Shown piece by piece: positions 61,503 through 64,000 of a stretch of DNA of 64,000 nt. Source of the DNA: JAGVSZ01 sp019137045 (GTDB lineage Bacteria; Pseudomonadota; Gammaproteobacteria; Burkholderiales; SG8-39). The notes below the pieces were generated by a model that was given only the letters and a program-made list of their open reading frames with translations, did not search any database and was not told the origin of the DNA. The stretch is taken from assembly GCA_046347635.1 (NCBI GenBank), contig JAXMFT010000002.1:434001-498000 (forward strand), in the 5' to 3' direction. The translations under genes were made by a program, and so were the position numbers. Each line of letters starts with the position of its first letter. Position 1 is the first letter of the stretch.

Positions 61503-62386
61503 GCGACCTCCCGGTACTCGAGCCCGGCCGCGCCGTGCCAGTACCCGTTGCAGCGACCCGGGGCGAGCCCCGCGAGCGCGCGCGACGCCTGCGCCGGCGC
61601 GATCCGGCCGTCGAGCGCCGCGCGGAACGCCGCGATCACCTCGTCCATCCCCGCGGACTGCGGGCTGAGCCGCACCGCGTCCACGCCGAGCGCGCGCAGC
61701 TCGTCGAGCGCGCCCGCTAGGTCGTAGACCTGCGCCGACTGCGTCTGGATGCCGTTCAGCGTGAGGAACGGCTTGCCCTCGCGCGTCGCGAGCGCGAGCC
61801 CGTCGGCGTGCTCCAGGCAGCGGAACTGGCAGTCGTCCTTCGGCAGGTCGTAGTGCCGCGCCGTGAAGCAGCGCGCCGAGAATGCGAGCGGCAGCCGGCC
61901 CCACGCGAACACCTCGGTCTCGACGCCGGCGGGCCGCTCGCGCTGCAGACCCGCGAGCGCCCGGCCGGACAGCTCGACCGGCATCACCCAGCGCGTGGCG
62001 CCGAGCTGCGCGAGCCAGGCGAGCGTCGCGCCGTTGTAGACGTTGAGATGCGGCCCGGCGACGAACGGCCGGCCGCCGCGCGCGCGCACCGCGCCCATCT
62101 CGTTCGCCTCGACCAGGAAATCGGCGCGCTCCGCGACCCGCCGCATCGCGCGGATGTCGCCCTCGGACTCGATGAGCGCCTGGGTGGAGAGCACGACGGC
62201 CTTGCCCGCCGCGGCGAGATCCCGCGCGAGCCCGATCCAGTCGTCGGCGCGCAGCGCGCGGCGGCGCGCGCACACCACCTCGCCGACGTAGACGATGTCG
62301 ACCGGAAGCCCGGCGACGCGCGCGTAGAACTCCAGCACCGCGTCGCGCGTCCAGTAGTACAGCAGCGGTCCGAGCGCAAGCCTCAT
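61499..62386 (-). CDS. ubiV: O2-independent ubiquinone hydroxylase component UbiV (U32 family)
   Basis: 295-aa U32-family FeS protein. The four cluster cysteines are placed as in E. coli UbiV: C39 in GEVVCARR, then C-x12-C-x3-C in the segment SARCFTARHYDLPKDDCQF. ATG 62386 overlaps the ubiU stop. UbiUV hydroxylate the ubiquinone ring without oxygen, allowing respiration with nitrate-type acceptors in the same conditions as benzoyl-CoA reduction. Confidence 0.9.
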   Translation of the reverse strand: MRLALGPLLYYWTRDAVLEFYARVAGLPVDIVYVGEVVCARRRALRADDWIGLARDLAAAGKAVVLSTQALIESEGDIRAMRRVAERADFLVEANEMGAVRARGGRPFVAGPHLNVYNGATLAWLAQLGATRWVMPVELSGRALAGLQRERPAGVETEVFAWGRLPLAFSARCFTARHYDLPKDDCQFRCLEHADGLALATREGKPFLTLNGIQTQSAQVYDLAGALDELRALGVDAVRLSPQSAGMDEVIAAFRAALDGRIAPAQASRALAGLAPGRCNGYWHGAAGLEYREVA

Positions 62387-63387
62387 TTCCACTTCCGGTG
62401 ATACGCGCCGAGGGTCACCTGCTGCCCCTCGGCGAGCTGCGCGAGCGCGGCGCTCCAGCCGGGCTCGACCGCGAACGAGGCCAGGTGCGCGCTGCAGGCG
62501 TCGATCGCCGCGCGCCACACGCGCGTCACCGCGGCGACGTAGGCGGGGCTGCGCTGGCGGCCCTCGATCTTGACCGCGGCCACGCCGATGCGGGCGAGCT
62601 CCGGCAGGAGCGCGAGCGCGTTGAGGCTGGAGGGTTCCTCGATCGCGTAGTGGGTCTCGCCTTCCACCTCGAAGCGCCCCTTGCAGAGCGCCGGATAGCC
62701 GGCGCTCTCCCCGGGGGTGAAGCGGTCGATCAGGATGCCGTTCAGCCGCGCCTCCAGGCCCGTCGGCTGCGGATCCCAGCGCACGTGCTTCGCGGGCGAG
62801 CACGCGCCGCGGGTATTGGGGCCCTCGCCGCACGCGAACGACGAGAGCGAGCAGCGCCCCTCCACCATCACGCACAGGCTGCCGAACCCGAACACCTCGA
62901 TCTCGACGGCCGTGTGCCGCACGAGCTCGTCGACCTGGGCGATCGAGAGCACGCGCGGCAGCACCGCGCGGGCGATCCCGAACTGCTCGTGGTAGAGGTT
63001 GATCGCCTCGTGGTTGGTCGCCGAACCCTGCACCGAGAGGTGCAGGCGGAGCGCCGGGTGCCGCGCACGCGCATAGCGCATGAGCCCGGGGTCGGCGAGG
63101 ATGACCGCATCGACGCCGAGCGTCGCCGCGGTGTCCACCGCGCGCGTCCAGCGCGCGTGCTCCCCCGCCTGGGGGTAGGTGTTGATCGCGAGCAGCACTT
63201 TCGCGCCGCGCGCGTGCGCGTAACGCACGCCCTCGGCCGCCTGCGCCGCGGCGAAGTTGAGCCCCGCGAAGTTGCGCGCGTTGGTGTCGTCGCGCAGGCC
63301 GATGTAGACGCAGTCGGCGCCGTTGTCGACGGCGGCCTTGAGCGCCGGGAGGGCGCCGGCGGGACAGACGAGCTCGGGTTTGGGCAC
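62383..63387 (-). CDS. ubiU: O2-independent ubiquinone hydroxylase component UbiU (U32 family)
   Basis: 334-aa U32 protein closely following E. coli UbiU: PELVCPAGALPALKAAVDNGAD, DDTNARNFAGLNF, GSLCVMVEGRCSLSSF, GACSPAKHVRW and LCKGRFEVEG, which together supply the four [4Fe-4S] cysteines, and a C-terminus TLGAYHRKWK. GTG 63387 is chosen because homology starts at PKPELVCPAG; an upstream in-frame ATG would add 32 unrelated residues. First gene of the ubiU-ubiV-ubiT operon. Confidence 0.92.
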   Translation of the reverse strand: MPKPELVCPAGALPALKAAVDNGADCVYIGLRDDTNARNFAGLNFAAAQAAEGVRYAHARGAKVLLAINTYPQAGEHARWTRAVDTAATLGVDAVILADPGLMRYARARHPALRLHLSVQGSATNHEAINLYHEQFGIARAVLPRVLSIAQVDELVRHTAVEIEVFGFGSLCVMVEGRCSLSSFACGEGPNTRGACSPAKHVRWDPQPTGLEARLNGILIDRFTPGESAGYPALCKGRFEVEGETHYAIEEPSSLNALALLPELARIGVAAVKIEGRQRSPAYVAAVTRVWRAAIDACSAHLASFAVEPGWSAALAQLAEGQQVTLGAYHRKWK

Positions 63388-63476
63388 GGCGGCGATGATG
63401 AGAAACGATCGATCATCGCGTCCGCGCGCCGCGCGCGCCGTGACGCCGGCTAAAATCGGATCGGGGCGAAACTGAT

Positions 63477-63490
63477 TTAGCATGGATCAA
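63477..63490 (-). promoter_or_regulatory. Possible degenerate Fnr/Anr half-site upstream of ubiU
   Basis: TTAGC-ATGG-ATCAA has the right-hand ATCAA half of the TTGAT-N4-ATCAA consensus but a poor left half. It lies about 90 bases upstream of ubiU in the 191-base divergent gap 63388-63578. Fnr-type control of ubiUV is known in other proteobacteria. Weak evidence only; no clear promoter was seen in the gap. Confidence 0.2.
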
Positions 63491-63578
63491 ACGACGGCCC
63501 GCGAATCGGATCCCGAGTGACGCAGCGCATCGATCGAAGCGCCGGAACGGGCGCGGCCGCCGCCGCGGCGACAGCACC

Positions 63579-63866
63579 GTGAGCGGCATCAGCCGCAGGC
63601 AGTTCCTCACCGGCCGGCTGCGCCGTGCGCCGGCGCCGGCCGATCCGGCCCGCCCGCGGGTGGCGGCGATCTCGTCCGCGTGCCTCGCGTACAGCCGCGT
63701 GGTCTGCCGCAACTGCCGCGAACTCTGCGGGCCGCGCGCGATCCGCTTTCCGGCCCTCGCCGGCGGCGCGAGCGCGCCGCAGGTCGATCCGCGCGCGTGC
63801 ACCGGCTGCGGCGACTGCGTGCCGGCGTGCCCGGTCTCCGCGCTCGCGCTCGTCGCGGTCGCCTGA
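63579..63866 (+). CDS. NapF-like 2[4Fe-4S] ferredoxin-type protein
   Basis: 95-aa iron-sulfur protein. The N-terminus SGISRRQFLTGRLRRA resembles NapF. A first cysteine set (ACLAYSRVVCRNCRELCGP) and a second classic set (CTGCGDCVPACP) could bind two [4Fe-4S] clusters. GTG 63579 is the start. It is divergent from ubiU and could take part in maturation or electron supply in anaerobic respiration, but it is shorter than typical NapF. Confidence 0.72.
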   Translation: MSGISRRQFLTGRLRRAPAPADPARPRVAAISSACLAYSRVVCRNCRELCGPRAIRFPALAGGASAPQVDPRACTGCGDCVPACPVSALALVAVA

Positions 63867-63886
63867 CCCCGGACGCCCGCCGGTCG

Positions 63887-64000
63887 CTATCCGCGCACCA
63901 GCGCGGGCTCGGTGTAGAGCGAGGCGATCTCGACGCGCTTGATGGCCGGGTCGTCGGGCACGGCGTAGAGCACCGGGGTGATCAGCTCCTCGAACAGCCC
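63887..64000 (-). CDS. C-terminal fragment of an unrecognised protein (cut by window edge)
   Basis: The last 37 codons of a minus-strand gene: LFEELITPVLYAVPDDP, then IKRVEIASLYTEPALVRG and TAG at 63887-63889. The frame is open to the window edge and has the base composition of its neighbours. The fragment is too short for family assignment, and I do not recognise it. Confidence 0.5.
   Translation of the reverse strand, partial: GLFEELITPVLYAVPDDPAIKRVEIASLYTEPALVRG

Noticed and set aside
63477..63490. Full Fnr/Anr box upstream of ubiU
   Set aside because: Only one half (ATCAA) fits. Listed as a low-confidence half-site and not claimed as a finding.
1..64000. Mobile element, prophage, CRISPR, tRNA or rRNA
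   Set aside because: No transposase, integrase, terminal repeats, spacer array or RNA-like sequence was recognised on either strand. The cassette-like gene content alone does not show transfer.

Overview
The window is a very GC-rich stretch from a facultatively anaerobic, aromatic-degrading proteobacterium. A denitrifying betaproteobacterium (Rhodocyclales/Burkholderiales-like) fits best. The evidence is a Thauera-type ATP-dependent benzoyl-CoA reductase set with KorAB, the O2-independent ubiquinone genes ubiU-ubiV-ubiT, an NnrS membrane protein, a Bug-type binding protein, and many CoA-dependent catabolic genes in tight, overlapping operons. No rRNA, tRNA, CRISPR, insertion sequence or phage gene was seen.

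Region 1 (1-40294) is a large catabolic island. It opens with a 5'-truncated HcrA-like molybdenum hydroxylase subunit, a frameshifted GntR regulator, an indolepyruvate:ferredoxin oxidoreductase-like fusion enzyme and an FMN reductase. A minus-strand block (17660 down to 6932) carries hyuA-hyuB (ATP-dependent lactamase type), a VOC protein, an alpha/beta hydrolase, a LivKHMGF-type ABC importer and a hemerythrin. A divergent plus-strand block starts at 17974: a TRAP importer, a second hyuA-hyuB, a PyrK/PyrD-like flavoprotein pair, a dehydrogenase/hydratase fusion, a second GntR regulator, an acyl-CoA dehydrogenase, a split B12 mutase, a class III CoA-transferase, two periplasmic binding proteins, a second oxidoreductase fusion and NnrS. 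The inventory (Mo-hydroxylase, ATP-dependent lactam opening, CoA transfer, B12 carbon-skeleton mutase, acyl-CoA dehydrogenase, beta-oxidation, indolepyruvate-type oxidoreductase) resembles the anaerobic indoleacetate pathway of Aromatoleum. That assignment is inference. Four promoters in this region carry the same GTATAC-based operator over the -10 box, which suggests a GntR-controlled regulon.

Region 2 (40295-50448) holds a BadM-like Rrf2 regulator with a BadL-like acetyltransferase, a divergent double-GNAT protein, a frameshifted Ser/Thr kinase with a BON domain, two crotonase-family genes, a BadH-like short-chain dehydrogenase with an ATG-TAG start, and a one-carbon operon (methyltransferase, MetF-like, MetE-like) behind a 14-bp perfect palindrome.

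Region 3 (50465-61037) is the benzoyl-CoA pathway: fdx-bcrD-bcrA-bcrB-bcrC-dch-oah and a deleted remnant of had on the minus strand, and korA-korB-rubrerythrin on the plus strand. The shared divergent promoter contains an element, G(T/C)ACCA(A/G)(A/T)TTA, that also occurs at the promoter of the double-GNAT gene and, in tandem, at the start of the BadL/BadM-like operon. KorAB would reduce ferredoxin with 2-oxoglutarate, ferredoxin would feed BcrABCD, and Dch and Oah would process the diene product. The Had step must be supplied from elsewhere.

Region 4 (61053-64000) contains ubiT-ubiV-ubiU, a NapF-like ferredoxin, and the C-terminal end of an unrecognised gene. Several genes show apparent frameshifts or nonsense changes (about 2768, 2901, 43630-43790, 45960). 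Real decay and assembly error cannot be told apart from the sequence alone.
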